A DNA stretch of 64,000 nt from Klenkia marina (GCF_900101025.1 NZ_FMUH01000002.1:310001-374000); one strand, 5' to 3'; positions 49,011-58,443 are shown, counted from the stretch's first letter. The notes: generated from the sequence alone by a model not told the origin. Made by a program: numbers and translations.

Positions 49011-50153
49011 TCAGAGCAGCTCGAGGACGGTGGCGTTGGCCTGGCCGCCGCCCTCGCACATGGTCTGCAGGCCGTAGCGGATCCCGTTGTCGCGCATGTG
49101 GTGGACCATCGTGGTCATGATGCGGGCGCCCGAGGCGCCCAGCGGGTGGCCCAGGGCGATGGCCCCGCCGAGGGGGTTCAGCATCTTCTCGTCGGCCCCG
49201 ATCTCGGCCTGCCAGGCCAGCGGCACCGAGGCGAAGGCCTCGTTGACCTCGAAGACGCCGATCTCGTCGAGCCGCAGCCCCGAGCGGTCGAGCACCTTCT
49301 TCGTGGCCGGGATGGGCGCGGTCAGCATGATGACCGGGTCGTCGGCGGCCAGCGCCACGCTGTGCACCCGGGCGATGGGGGTCATGCCCAGCTGGGCGGC
49401 CTTCTCGCTGGTCATCATGAGCAGCGCGGCCGAGCCGTCGGAGATCTGGCTGGCGTTGCCGGCACTGACCACGCCGTCGGCCTGGAACGGGGTCTTGAGG
49501 CCGGCCAGGGCCTCGACGGTGCCGCCGCGGCGCACACCTTCGTCGGCGCCCACGCGGCCCTCGGGGGCGTCGACCGGGGCCAGCTGGGCGTCGAACCGGC
49601 CCTCGTCCTGCGCGGCGGCGGCGCGCTCGTGGGAGCGGAGGGCGAACTCGTCGAGCTGGGTGCGCGACAGGCCCCAGCGGGCGGCGATCATCTCGGCGCC
49701 GATGCCCTGGTTCGGGCTCACGCCGTCGTACCGGTCCATGAACTTCGGGCCCATGGGGTCCTGGGTGCCGCGGGAGGAGCCCATGGGCACCCGCGACATC
49801 GACTCGATGCCACCGGCGACGACGACGTCGTAGTGCCCGGCGACCAGGCCGGCCGCGGCGAAGTGCACGGACTGCTGGGAGGAGCCGCACTGCCGGTCGA
49901 CCGTGGTGCCGGGGACCGACTCGGGCCAGCCCGCGGCCAGCACGGCGGTGCGGGCGATGTCGAAGGTCTGCTCGCCGCTCTGCGAGACGCAGCCCCAGAT
50001 GACGTCGTCGACCAGGGCCGGGTCCAGGCCGGAGCGGGAGGCCAGTGCGCTGAGCACGTGGGCGGACAGGTCGGCCGGGTGGACGCCGGACAGGCCCCCG
50101 TTGCGCTTGCCGACGGGCGTGCGCACGGCCTCGACGATGACTGCGTCGCGCAT
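49011..50153 (-). CDS. Acetyl-CoA acetyltransferase / thiolase
   Basis: A 380-residue thiolase. The acyl-accepting Cys89 is in TTVDRQCGSSQQS, and the C-terminal active-site motifs are VNEAFAS, GGAIALGHPLGASGAR (His) and TMCEGGGQ (second Cys). It cleaves 3-ketoacyl-CoA with CoA or condenses two acetyl-CoA. It could process acetoacetyl-CoA from the synthetase at 14557 or beta-oxidation products. ATG at 50153 has GAGAGGAG upstream. A small palindrome GTCAG-CT-CTGAC (50202-50213) lies beside a minus-strand TACAGT -10-like element about 60 nt before the start. Confidence 0.93.
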   Translation of the reverse strand: MRDAVIVEAVRTPVGKRNGGLSGVHPADLSAHVLSALASRSGLDPALVDDVIWGCVSQSGEQTFDIARTAVLAAGWPESVPGTTVDRQCGSSQQSVHFAAAGLVAGHYDVVVAGGIESMSRVPMGSSRGTQDPMGPKFMDRYDGVSPNQGIGAEMIAARWGLSRTQLDEFALRSHERAAAAQDEGRFDAQLAPVDAPEGRVGADEGVRRGGTVEALAGLKTPFQADGVVSAGNASQISDGSAALLMMTSEKAAQLGMTPIARVHSVALAADDPVIMLTAPIPATKKVLDRSGLRLDEIGVFEVNEAFASVPLAWQAEIGADEKMLNPLGGAIALGHPLGASGARIMTTMVHHMRDNGIRYGLQTMCEGGGQANATVLELL

Positions 50154-50298
50154 CCGGCGACTCCTCTCGTGGGGCGCCGGCTCCGCTGCCGACGCTGAAC
50201 GGTCAGCTCTGACTGTAGCGCGGCGGAGCCGATCGGTGGAGGGAGGACGAGCCGGTCGGTGGATGCCGGTGCGGGCCGCCGCCCGCGAGGGTCGTGGC

Positions 50299-51258
50299 AT
50301 GGCGTTGATCGAGGTGCGCGGACTGCGCAAGACCTACGGCCGCACGGTCGCGGTGGACTCGCTGGACCTGGACGTCGACGAGGGGCAGGTGGTCGGTGTC
50401 CTGGGGCCCAACGGGGCGGGCAAGACGACCACCGTCGAGTGCGTCGCCGGCCTGACCCGCCCGGACGCCGGCACGGTGTCGCTGGCCGGGCACGTGCCCT
50501 GGCGCGACCGCGGGCCGGTGACCCGGCTGCTCGGGGTGCAGCTGCAGAGCTCCGGGCTGCCGGCCAAGCTCACCGCCCGCGAGGCGGTGCAGATGGTCGC
50601 CGCCTGCCACGACGACCCGGTCGACCCCGACGAGCTGGTCGACCGGCTGGGGCTGGGGCCGGTCGCCGGCACCCGGTACGCCAAGCTCTCCGGCGGCCAG
50701 CAGCAGCGGCTGGCGATCGCCACCGCCCTGGTCGGCCGGCCCCGCGTGGTGCTGCTCGACGAGCTGACCACCGGCCTGGACCCCGAGGCCCGCCGCCGGA
50801 CCTGGGACCTGGTCCGCGACGTCCGGGACGCCGGGACGACGGTCGTGCTGGTCACCCACCTGATGGAGGAGGCCCAGCAGCTCTGCGACCGCATCACGGT
50901 GGTCGCCGGTGGCCGGGTGGTCGCCGAGGGCACCCCGGACGAGGTCGTCGCCGGGCGGTCCGCGGCCACCACGATGTCCTTCCTCCCCACCGCTGCGCTG
51001 CCGTCCGGTGCGCTGGACGGGCTGCCCGGCGTCGTCGGGGTGCGCCGGGCCGGTGACCGGGTGGAGGTCACCGGGTCCGACGACGGCGTCCGCGCGGTGC
51101 TGCGCGCGCTCACCGCGCACGGCGTCGAGCCCGCGGGCCTGCGGGTGGCCGCCAGCACCCTCGACGAGGCCTACCTGGAACTGGTCCGCACCACGTCCCT
51201 CAGCACCGCCCCTGCCAGCACCGCCCCCGTCAGCACCGTCGCCGAGGAGTCCCGATGA
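50299..51258 (+). CDS. ABC transporter ATP-binding protein
   Basis: A 319-residue ABC-2-type ATPase. Walker A is GPNGAGKTTT, the Q-loop region VQLQSSGLP, signature LSGGQQQRL, Walker B VVLLDELTTGLDP, and the switch His is in VTHLMEE. The C-terminal about 90 residues form the extension common in DrrA/CcmA-like exporters. A Ser/Thr/Ala tail ends the protein. The stop overlaps the permease start by 4 nt. With the two-component system downstream the set resembles drug- or lipid-export modules controlled by LiaSR/DesKR-like systems. Confidence 0.94.
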   Translation: MALIEVRGLRKTYGRTVAVDSLDLDVDEGQVVGVLGPNGAGKTTTVECVAGLTRPDAGTVSLAGHVPWRDRGPVTRLLGVQLQSSGLPAKLTAREAVQMVAACHDDPVDPDELVDRLGLGPVAGTRYAKLSGGQQQRLAIATALVGRPRVVLLDELTTGLDPEARRRTWDLVRDVRDAGTTVVLVTHLMEEAQQLCDRITVVAGGRVVAEGTPDEVVAGRSAATTMSFLPTAALPSGALDGLPGVVGVRRAGDRVEVTGSDDGVRAVLRALTAHGVEPAGLRVAASTLDEAYLELVRTTSLSTAPASTAPVSTVAEESR

Positions 51259-52025
51259 CCACCGCCGTCCGCACGACCGGCCGTGCCCGCCCGGGGCGCG
51301 CCGTCCTGGCCGCGGAGACGCGGTTGTTCCTCCGCGAGCCCGGCTCGCTGTTCTGGGTGCTGGCCTTCCCCACCCTGCTGCTCGTGGTCCTCGGTCTGGT
51401 GCCGGGCATGACCCAGCCGGACGACGACCTCGGCGGGCGCAGCTTCGTCGAGCTGTACGTGCCGGTGTCCTGCCTGCTGGCCGCGATCATGGCCGGGGCG
51501 ATGGCGCTGCCGACGGTGGTGGCCACCTACCGCGAGCAGCGGATCCTGCGGCGCATCGCCACCACGCCGGCGCGGGCCGGGCACGTGCTCGGCGCCCAGG
51601 TGGTGCTGCACGGCACCGCGGTGGCCCTGTCGGTCGTGGTGGTCCTCGCCTGCGCCCGGCTCGTCCTGGGCGTCGCGCTGCCGGCGCAGCTCGCCGGCTG
51701 GGGGCTCGCCTTCCTGCTCGCACTGGTGGCGGTGCTGGCCGTGGGCGGGCTGGTGGCCGGCACCGCGCCCTCGGTGCGGATCGCCACGGCCCTGGGGACG
51801 GCGGTGTTCTTCCCGCTCATGTTCACCGCCGGCGTCTGGTTCCCGGTGAGCGGGATGGGCGGGGCGCTGCGCGACGTCGTGGCGGCGACCCCGCTGGGTG
51901 CGGCGGCGCTGGCGCTGGAGCAGGCCCAGGCCGGGGTCTGGCCGGACGCCGTCCACCTGCTGGTGGTGGCCGCGTGGGCGGTCGGGCTGACCGCGGTGGC
52001 GGTGCGATGCTTCCGGTGGCAGTGA
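51255..52025 (+). CDS. ABC-2 type transporter permease
   Basis: A 256-residue permease with six hydrophobic segments, starting with a cytoplasmic N-terminal helix (AVLAAETRLFLREPGSLFW). The YREQRILRRIATTPARAGHVLGAQ segment is the conserved coupling region of ABC-2 permeases, and FPLMFTAGVWFPVSGM the typical fifth-helix region. It pairs with the preceding ATPase (ATGA overlap) to form an exporter. Transported substrate is unknown. The kinase gene begins 16 nt downstream, so the four genes are probably one operon. Confidence 0.92.
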   Translation: MTTAVRTTGRARPGRAVLAAETRLFLREPGSLFWVLAFPTLLLVVLGLVPGMTQPDDDLGGRSFVELYVPVSCLLAAIMAGAMALPTVVATYREQRILRRIATTPARAGHVLGAQVVLHGTAVALSVVVVLACARLVLGVALPAQLAGWGLAFLLALVAVLAVGGLVAGTAPSVRIATALGTAVFFPLMFTAGVWFPVSGMGGALRDVVAATPLGAAALALEQAQAGVWPDAVHLLVVAAWAVGLTAVAVRCFRWQ

Positions 52026-52041
52026 CGGGCAGGGAGGACCG

Positions 52042-53298
52042 GTGACCGACCTCGGCAGCAGCATCGAGCTGCGCTGGCGCGCCCTGCTCCGCCGCGGCCC
52101 CTACCTGCTGCTGGCGCTGGCCACCGCGGTGTCCGCGGGCACGATGCCGCTGTTCGGCGCCGGGCCGGTTGCGTGGAGCCTGCTGCTGGCCGGTGCCGTG
52201 GTGATCGCAGTGGCCCACCGGTTCGCCGTCGACCGGCGCTGGGGGGAGACCAGCCCCGGCCCGGACCGGGTCGGTGCCGCCTACGTCGCCGGCCGGACGG
52301 CGCTGGCCTTCGTGCTGACCTGGGTCAACCCGTTCTTCGCGCTCTTCGCGTTCGTCGGCTACTTCGACGCCTTCGAGCACGTGCGCCGCCGGTGGGTCAC
52401 CCCGGTCGTGCTGGTCACCGCCGTCACCATGGCCGGCTCGCAGTCGGGCGGGCTGCCGCCGCAGGACCTCACCCAGGGTCTCGTGTTCGCCGGCCTGCTG
52501 GTGCTCAACGGCGGGTTGGCCGGGTTCTTCGTGCGCATGGAGCTCGACGAGAACCTGCTCAGCGCGCAGCGGGTGGCCACCATCGCCGAGCTCGAGCGCA
52601 CGAACGCCCGGCTGGCCGAGGCGCTGGCGGAGAACGCCGACCTGCAGGCCGAGCTGGTGCAGCGGGCCCGCGACGCCGGGGTGCACGAGGAGCGGGAGCG
52701 GCTGGCGCTGGAGATCCACGACACCATCGCGCAGAGCCTGGTCGGCGTCGTCACGCAGCTGCAGGCGGTCGGGCCGTCCGACGAGCCGGTCGCCGTCCGG
52801 GCGCGGGTCGACCGGGCCACCGAGCTGGCCCGGGGGGCGCTGGTCGAGGCGCGGCGGTCGGTGGCCGGGTTGCTGCCCGCCGAGCTGGACGGCGCCGCGG
52901 CGCCGGCGGCCATCGAACGGCTGGCCGCCGAGTGGACCGCGCGCACCGGGTCGCCGCTGGAGGTGGTCGTCACCGGCGAGCCGCGGGCGGTGCCGGCCGA
53001 GGTCGAGGCCACCCTGCTGCGGGTCGCGGGTGAGGCGTTGGCCAACGTCGACCGGCACGCGCGGGCGCGCCGGGTGGGCCTGACCCTGTCGTTCATGCCC
53101 GACGAGGTGGTGCTCGACGTCCGCGACGACGGCGTGGGCTTCGCCGGAGACCGGACCGACGCAGTCACCGACGGTGCCCGGTTCGGGGTGCGCGGCATGC
53201 GGCAGCGGGCCGACCGGGTGGGCGGGGAGCTGGTGCTGGAGTCCGAGCCCGGCGCGGGCACGGCGATGTCGCTGCGGGTGCCGGTGCCCCGTGGGTGA
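52042..53298 (+). CDS. Sensor histidine kinase (HisKA_3, DesK/LiaS type)
   Basis: A 418-residue kinase. Residues about 1-160 contain five or six membrane segments with short loops, so it probably senses within the membrane. A coiled coil (about 170-215) leads to the dimerisation domain with the phospho-acceptor His226 in LALEIHDTIAQSL, and the ATPase domain has the N-box VAGEALANVDRHARA, DDGVGFAG and GVRGMRQRADRVGGEL. GTG at 52042 has GGGAGGACC upstream. It overlaps the response regulator by 8 nt and lies next to the ABC exporter, whose activity or substrate it may monitor. Confidence 0.93.
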   Translation: MTDLGSSIELRWRALLRRGPYLLLALATAVSAGTMPLFGAGPVAWSLLLAGAVVIAVAHRFAVDRRWGETSPGPDRVGAAYVAGRTALAFVLTWVNPFFALFAFVGYFDAFEHVRRRWVTPVVLVTAVTMAGSQSGGLPPQDLTQGLVFAGLLVLNGGLAGFFVRMELDENLLSAQRVATIAELERTNARLAEALAENADLQAELVQRARDAGVHEERERLALEIHDTIAQSLVGVVTQLQAVGPSDEPVAVRARVDRATELARGALVEARRSVAGLLPAELDGAAAPAAIERLAAEWTARTGSPLEVVVTGEPRAVPAEVEATLLRVAGEALANVDRHARARRVGLTLSFMPDEVVLDVRDDGVGFAGDRTDAVTDGARFGVRGMRQRADRVGGELVLESEPGAGTAMSLRVPVPRG

Positions 53299-53908
53299 GG
53301 TCCGGGTGGTGCTGGCCGACGACCACCCGGTGGTGCGGGACGGGCTGCGCGGCATGCTCGCCGCCGTCCCCGGGGTCGAGGTGGTCGGCGAGGCCGCGGA
53401 CGGCGTCGAGGCGGTGGCCGTGGTGCGGGCGACCCGGCCCGACGTGCTGCTGCTGGACCTGCGGATGCCCGGCGGCGACGGCCTCGACGCCATCGCGGCG
53501 CTGCGCGGGGACCCGGTGCGGGTGCTGGTGCTGTCCACCTTCGCCACCGGGCGCGACGTCACCGCGGCGCTGGAGGCCGGCGCCACCGGCTACGTCCTGA
53601 AGGACACCCCGGCCGCCCAGCTGGTGGCCGCGCTGCGGGCCGCGGCGGCGGGGGAGTCGGTGCTCTCGCCGGCGGTGGCGACCCAGGTGGTGTCGCGGCT
53701 GCGCGGGGAGACCGACGGCCTGACCGACCGGGAGCTGGCCGTGCTGCGACTGGTCGCCCAGGGCACCCCGAACCGGGCGATCGCGGCGTCGCTGTTCGTC
53801 AGCGAGGCCACCGTGAAGACCCACCTGGGCCACGTGTTCGGCAAGCTCGGCGCCACCGACCGCGCCGCGGCCGTGGCCACCGCCTACGAACGCGGCATCC
53901 TGCCCTGA
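53291..53908 (+). CDS. NarL/LuxR-family response regulator
   Basis: A 205-residue regulator with a receiver domain (VVLADDHPVVRDG, phospho-acceptor Asp56 in LLLDLRMPGGDG, the Lys in YVLKDTPAAQL) and a C-terminal LuxR helix-turn-helix (LTDRELAVLRLVAQGTPNRAI, EATVKTHLGHVFGKLG). The GTG start at 53291 lies inside the kinase gene. It probably controls the ABC exporter operon of which it is the last gene. Its 3' end overlaps the convergent binding-protein gene by 25 nt. Confidence 0.94.
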   Translation: MGEVRVVLADDHPVVRDGLRGMLAAVPGVEVVGEAADGVEAVAVVRATRPDVLLLDLRMPGGDGLDAIAALRGDPVRVLVLSTFATGRDVTAALEAGATGYVLKDTPAAQLVAALRAAAAGESVLSPAVATQVVSRLRGETDGLTDRELAVLRLVAQGTPNRAIAASLFVSEATVKTHLGHVFGKLGATDRAAAVATAYERGILP

Positions 53909-54651
53909 CCCGCCAGCACGGCGGTCAGGTCGGCGCGGGCGGTGGTGAGCGAGGGGCCGTACCAGGTGAGCTGCCGGCCGCTGACCAAGGCCGTCGCCCG
54001 GCCGGGGAAGGCCTCGGGGCCGTCGTCGGCGGTGAAGACGTAGGGCTCGTCGGGCAGCAGCACGAGCTCGGCGTCCACGTCCCCGGGCTCGACCTTCGGG
54101 TAGCGCTCGGCGGTCACGGCGTTGGTGCAGCCGAGCCTGGTCAGCAGGTCGCCGGTGAAGGTGCGCGCACCCACCCACATCCACGGGTCGCGCCAGACCG
54201 CCACCGCCACCCGGGGGCCAGGCGGCGGCGGGGTGGCCCAGGCCTGCTCGGCGGCGGTCAGCCAGTCGGGGGCGGGCACCTGCAGGACGTCTGCGAACAA
54301 CCGGCGCATCGAGGCGAAGGCATCGTCCAGCGTCTCGATGCGGGTCACCCACACCGGGACGCCCGCCTCGCGCAGCCGCCGGACGTCGAGCTCCCGGTTC
54401 TCCTCCTGGTTGGCCACCACGAGGTCGGGCGCCAGCTCGCCGATCGTGGCCAGCGCGGGGTTCTTGGTGCCGCGCACCCGGGTGACGTCGAGGCCCGCCG
54501 GGTGGGTGCACCAGTCGGTCGCGCCCACCAGCCGGTCGGGCACGGTGACCGACAGCGCCTCGGTCAGCGACGGCACCAGCGACACGACCCTGCGCGGCGG
54601 CCCTGCCAGCTCGACCGGGTGCCCGAGGTCGTCGTCCAGGCCGAGTGTCAC
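53884..54651 (-). CDS. Helical-backbone metal-chelate binding protein (BtuF-like)
   Basis: A 255-residue periplasmic-binding-protein fold of the FecCD/BtuF type: RRVVSLVPSLTEAL, LVGATDWCTHPAG, RGTKNPALATIGELAPDLVVANQEENR and AELVLLPDEPYVF. It lacks a signal peptide or lipobox with the GTG start at 54651, and no FecCD permease or ATPase is adjacent, so it may be a cytoplasmic cobalamin- or corrinoid-binding protein rather than a transporter part. A start at 54708 would add 19 residues that are not signal-like and would overlap the MarR gene. The nearby B12-dependent icmF is consistent with a corrinoid link, which is inference. Confidence 0.82.
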   Translation of the reverse strand: MTLGLDDDLGHPVELAGPPRRVVSLVPSLTEALSVTVPDRLVGATDWCTHPAGLDVTRVRGTKNPALATIGELAPDLVVANQEENRELDVRRLREAGVPVWVTRIETLDDAFASMRRLFADVLQVPAPDWLTAAEQAWATPPPPGPRVAVAVWRDPWMWVGARTFTGDLLTRLGCTNAVTAERYPKVEPGDVDAELVLLPDEPYVFTADDGPEAFPGRATALVSGRQLTWYGPSLTTARADLTAVLAGQGRMPRS

Positions 54652-54682
54652 GTGAGGTCGGTCCGGGCAGGACGGTGAGCGG

Positions 54683-55243
54683 TCACTGGATGTCCCCGGC
54701 GTCGGCACGGAGCTCGCGGAGCACGGCGATCAGGTCCTGCACGCGGTCGGGGGCCAGGCCGGGGCGGGTGAAGACCTCGGCGTTCAGGGCGTCGGTGGCC
54801 TTGGCGGCCACCCGCCGTCCTTCGTCGGTGATGGAGACGACCACCACCCGGCCGTCGGACGGCGACGGCCGGCGCGCCACCAGCTCGGCCGCCTCCAGCC
54901 GCTGCGCCGCGTTGGTGACCGACGCCGGGTGCACCTGCAGCAGCGCGCCGGCCTTGGTCATGGGCAGCGAGCCCTCGCGGGTGAACGACAGCAGCTGGAG
55001 CAGCTCGTAGCGGGCGAAGGTCAGCCCGAGCGGGCGCAGCACGGCGTCCACCCGGGCCTGCACGATCGCCTGCGCCCGCATGATCGAGGTGACCGCGAGC
55101 ATCCCGGGGGTGGCGTCGTCCCATCCCCGGGCCGACCACTGCCGCCCGGCCTCCGCGATCGGATCAAGCACACGGGGCTCCTCACCACGAGCAAGCTCGC
55201 GGCGAGCCTCCGCCCCGGGCTGGCCGCTGGTGCCGTCGCGCAT
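54683..55243 (-). CDS. MarR-family transcriptional regulator
   Basis: A 186-residue MarR protein. After about 45 N-terminal residues comes the winged helix: LTFARYELLQLLSFTREGSLP, KAGALLQVHPASVTNAAQRLEAA, wing RRPSPSDGRVVVVSITDEGRR. The ATG at 55243 shares one base with the icmF stop (TGATG), so it is translationally coupled to icmF and is a likely local regulator of this operon, binding perhaps at the palindromes upstream of icmF. The downstream binding-protein gene follows after 31 nt. A later start near GTG (VLDPIAEAGRQW) is possible. Confidence 0.88.
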   Translation of the reverse strand: MRDGTSGQPGAEARRELARGEEPRVLDPIAEAGRQWSARGWDDATPGMLAVTSIMRAQAIVQARVDAVLRPLGLTFARYELLQLLSFTREGSLPMTKAGALLQVHPASVTNAAQRLEAAELVARRPSPSDGRVVVVSITDEGRRVAAKATDALNAEVFTRPGLAPDRVQDLIAVLRELRADAGDIQ

Positions 55244-58200
55244 CAGACGTTGCGCCGGTACTGGCCGCCGACCTCGAAGAAGGCGTCGCTGATCTGGCCG
55301 AGCGAGCACACCCGGACGGCGTCCATCAGCGCGGCGAAGACGTTGCCGCCGTGCATGGCGGCCTCCTGCAGCGCGGACAGCGCGGCCGGGGCCTCGGCGG
55401 CGTGCCGGGCGTGGAAGTCGGCCAGCCGGGCGAGCTGCGACTGCTTCTCGTCCTCGGTGGCCCGGGCCAGCTCGACGGTCTGCGGCTCCTCCTCGGCCGC
55501 GTGCGGGTCGAGGAAGGTGTTCACGCCGACGATGGGCAGCGAGCCGTCGTGCTTGCGGTGCTCGTAGAGCATCGACTCGTCCTGGATCCGGCCGCGCTGG
55601 TAGCCGGTCTCCATGGCGCCCAGCACGCCGCCGCGCTCGGCGATCCGGTCGAACTCGGCCAGCACGGCCTCCTCGACCAGGTCGGTGAGCTCGTCAACGA
55701 CGAACGAGCCCTGCAGCGGGTTCTCGTTCATCGCCAGGCCCCACTCCTGGTCGATGATCATCTGGATGGCCAGCGCCCGGCGGACCGAGTGCGCCGAGGG
55801 CGTGGTCACGGCCTCGTCGTAGGCGTTGGTGTGCAGCGAGTTGGCGTTGTCGTAGATCGCGCACAGCGCCTGCAGCGAGGTGCGGATGTCGTTGAAGTCC
55901 ATCTCCTGCGCGTGCAGCGACCGGCCGGAGGTCTGCACGTGGTACTTCAGCTGCTGGGCGCGCGGGTTGGCGCCGTAGCGCTCCTTCATCGCCACCGCCC
56001 AGATGCGGCGGGCGACCCGGCCGATGACGGTGTACTCGGCGTCCATGCCGTTGGAGAAGAAGAAGCTCAGGTTGGGCGCGAAGTCGTCGATCGACATGCC
56101 GCGGGCCAGGTAGGCCTCGACGTAGGTGAACCCGTTGGCCAGGGTGAAGGCGAGCTGGCTGATGGGGTTCGCCCCGGCCTCGGCGATGTGGTAGCCCGAG
56201 ATCGAGACCGAGTAGAAGTTGCGCACCTTCTCGGCGATGAACCACTCCTGGATGTCGGCCATGCAGCGCAGCGCGAACTCCGTGGAGAAGATGCAGGTGT
56301 TCTGGCCCTGGTCCTCCTTGAGGATGTCGGCCTGCACGGTGCCGCGGACGTTGGCCAGCACCCAGGCGCGCACCTCGTCGGGGTCGGAGTCGGGGTGGGC
56401 GGCCAGCCGCTGGTCGACCGCGGTGTTGAGGAACATCGCGAGGATCGCCGGCGCCGGGCCGTTGATGGTCATCGACACCGACGTGGTGGGCGAGCACAGG
56501 TCGAAGCCGTCGTAGAGCGCCTTCATGTCCTCCAGCGTCGCGATCGAGACGCCGGAGGTGCCGACCTTGCCGTAGACGTCGGGGCGGGGGTCGGGGTCGC
56601 GGCCGTAGAGGGTGACCGAGTCGAACGCGGTCGACAGCCGGGTCGCGGGCTGGCCCTCGCTGAGCAGCTGGAAGCGGCGGTTGGTGCGGAAGGCATCGCC
56701 CTCGCCGGCGAACATGCGGGCCGGGGCCTCGCCGTCGCGCTTGAACGGGAAGACGCCGGCGGTGTAGGGGAACCGGCCGGGCACGTTCTCCGAGCGCAGC
56801 CAGCCGACGAGCTGGCCGTGGTCCTCGGTGCGCGGCAGCGACACCCGCCGCACCTGGTTGCCCGACAGCGTCTCGCGGGTCAGCGGGACGGCGATCTCCT
56901 TGCCCCGGACGGTGTAGGTGTAGGTGTCGCCCGAGTAGTCCTCGACCAGCTGGGGCCAGCCCTCGAGCAGGTGCACGGTGTCGGGCAGCAGGTCGATCTC
57001 GGCGGCGCGGGCCCGGGCGGCGTCGGCTGCATCGCCGGACAGGAGCTCGGCCGCCGTCCCCAGGTGCTGCACGTCCCGGGCGAGGGCGGCCTGCTCGGCC
57101 GTGGTGCGGTGGTAGCCGCGCACGGTGTCGGCGACGTCGGCCAGGTACCGGGCCCGGGACGACGGGACGACGCTGGTCAGCCCGGTGGAGGCCATCACGT
57201 CGACGGTGGGCAGCACGCCGGTGGCCAGCGGGAGGCCCTTCTCGGCGAGCAGCCGCTTCAGCTCCTGGAACAGGGCGGTGACGCCGTCGTCGTTGAACCG
57301 GGCCGCCGACGTCCCGAAGACCGGCATGGTCTCCCAGCTCTGCCCGAACGCCTCGCGGTTGCGCACGAGCTGGCGGGCGACGTCGCGGCGGGCGTCCTCG
57401 GCGCCGCGGCGCTCGTACTTGTTCACCGCGACGACGTCGGCGAAGTCGAGCATGTCGATCTTCTCCAGCTGCGACGCGGCGCCGAACTCCGGCGTCATCA
57501 CGTACAGCGAGACGTCGGAGAACGGCAGGATCGCCGCGTCGCCCTGCCCGATGCCCGGGGTCTCGACGACGACGAGGTCGAAGCCGGCGGCCTTCGTGGC
57601 GGCGATGACGTGGTCGAGGTGCTCGGGCACCTGGGCGCCCGCGGTGCGGGTGGCCAGCGAGCGGAAGAAGGTGGACCCGCGGTCCCCGGTCTCCAGCGCG
57701 TTCATCCGGATCCGGTCGCCGAGCAGGGCGCCACCGCCGCGGCGGCGCGAGGGGTCGACCGCCAGGACGGCGATGCGCAGCTTGTCCTCCTGGTCCAGCC
57801 GCAGCCGGCGGAGCAGCTCGTCGGTGAGCGAGGACTTGCCCGACCCGCCGGTGCCGGTGATGCCCAGGACCGGCACGTGCCGCTGCGCCGCCTCGCGGGT
57901 GACCCGCTCGGCGAGCTCGGGGTCGGCGCCGGCCTCCAGCACGGTGATCGCGCGGGCCAGGGCCGCCGGGTCGCCGGTGAGCAGGGCCCCGACGTCCGGG
58001 CCGTCGGTGGTCAGGTCGACGTCGCAGGCCGCGATCAGCTCGTTGATCATGCCGGGCAGGCCGAGGCGCTGGCCGTCCTCGGGGGCGAAGATGCGCACCC
58101 CGCGCGAGCGCAGCAGCGCGATCTCCTCGGGGACGATGACGCCGCCGCCCCCGCCGAACACCTGCACGTGGCCGGCGCCGTGCCGCTCGAGCTCCTCCTT

Positions 58201-58443
58201 CAGGTAGCTGAAGTACTCGACGTGCCCGCCCTGGTAGGAGCTCAGCGCGATGCCCTGCGCGTCCTCCTCCAGCGCCGCCCGGACGACGGTGGCCACGCTG
58301 CGGTCGTGCCCGAGGTGGACGACCTCCGCGCCCTGGCTCTGCAGCAGCCGCCGCATGACGTTGATCGCGGCGTCGTGCCCGTCGAACAGGCTCGCGGCGG
58401 TGACGAACCGGACGGGGTTCACGGGCACGTGCAGGTCGGTCAC
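55243..58443 (-). CDS. icmF: Fused isobutyryl-CoA mutase IcmF
   Basis: A 1066-residue fusion. Residues about 8-140 are the B12-binding domain (ASLFDGHDAAINVM, GVRIFAPEDGQ); about 185-500 the G-protein chaperone with P-loop GITGTGGSGKSSLTDEL and VETPGIGQGDAAI, VNKYERRGAED; about 540-1066 the mutase large domain (YGKVGTSGVSIATLEDMK, TSVSMTINGPAPAILAMF, NFYSVSISGYHIAEAGANP). IcmF interconverts isobutyryl-CoA and butyryl-CoA (also isovaleryl/pivalyl-CoA), with GTP-driven cofactor loading. GTG at 58443 has GCCGGAGGACC upstream. A promoter flanked by two TGGACGTCCA palindromes precedes it; MarR follows. Confidence 0.96.
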   Translation of the reverse strand: MTDLHVPVNPVRFVTAASLFDGHDAAINVMRRLLQSQGAEVVHLGHDRSVATVVRAALEEDAQGIALSSYQGGHVEYFSYLKEELERHGAGHVQVFGGGGGVIVPEEIALLRSRGVRIFAPEDGQRLGLPGMINELIAACDVDLTTDGPDVGALLTGDPAALARAITVLEAGADPELAERVTREAAQRHVPVLGITGTGGSGKSSLTDELLRRLRLDQEDKLRIAVLAVDPSRRRGGGALLGDRIRMNALETGDRGSTFFRSLATRTAGAQVPEHLDHVIAATKAAGFDLVVVETPGIGQGDAAILPFSDVSLYVMTPEFGAASQLEKIDMLDFADVVAVNKYERRGAEDARRDVARQLVRNREAFGQSWETMPVFGTSAARFNDDGVTALFQELKRLLAEKGLPLATGVLPTVDVMASTGLTSVVPSSRARYLADVADTVRGYHRTTAEQAALARDVQHLGTAAELLSGDAADAARARAAEIDLLPDTVHLLEGWPQLVEDYSGDTYTYTVRGKEIAVPLTRETLSGNQVRRVSLPRTEDHGQLVGWLRSENVPGRFPYTAGVFPFKRDGEAPARMFAGEGDAFRTNRRFQLLSEGQPATRLSTAFDSVTLYGRDPDPRPDVYGKVGTSGVSIATLEDMKALYDGFDLCSPTTSVSMTINGPAPAILAMFLNTAVDQRLAAHPDSDPDEVRAWVLANVRGTVQADILKEDQGQNTCIFSTEFALRCMADIQEWFIAEKVRNFYSVSISGYHIAEAGANPISQLAFTLANGFTYVEAYLARGMSIDDFAPNLSFFFSNGMDAEYTVIGRVARRIWAVAMKERYGANPRAQQLKYHVQTSGRSLHAQEMDFNDIRTSLQALCAIYDNANSLHTNAYDEAVTTPSAHSVRRALAIQMIIDQEWGLAMNENPLQGSFVVDELTDLVEEAVLAEFDRIAERGGVLGAMETGYQRGRIQDESMLYEHRKHDGSLPIVGVNTFLDPHAAEEEPQTVELARATEDEKQSQLARLADFHARHAAEAPAALSALQEAAMHGGNVFAALMDAVRVCSLGQISDAFFEVGGQYRRNV

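Noticed and set aside
53884-53908. Functional overlap of response regulator and binding-protein genes
   Set aside because: A 25-nt convergent overlap is common in compact genomes and shows no special signal.
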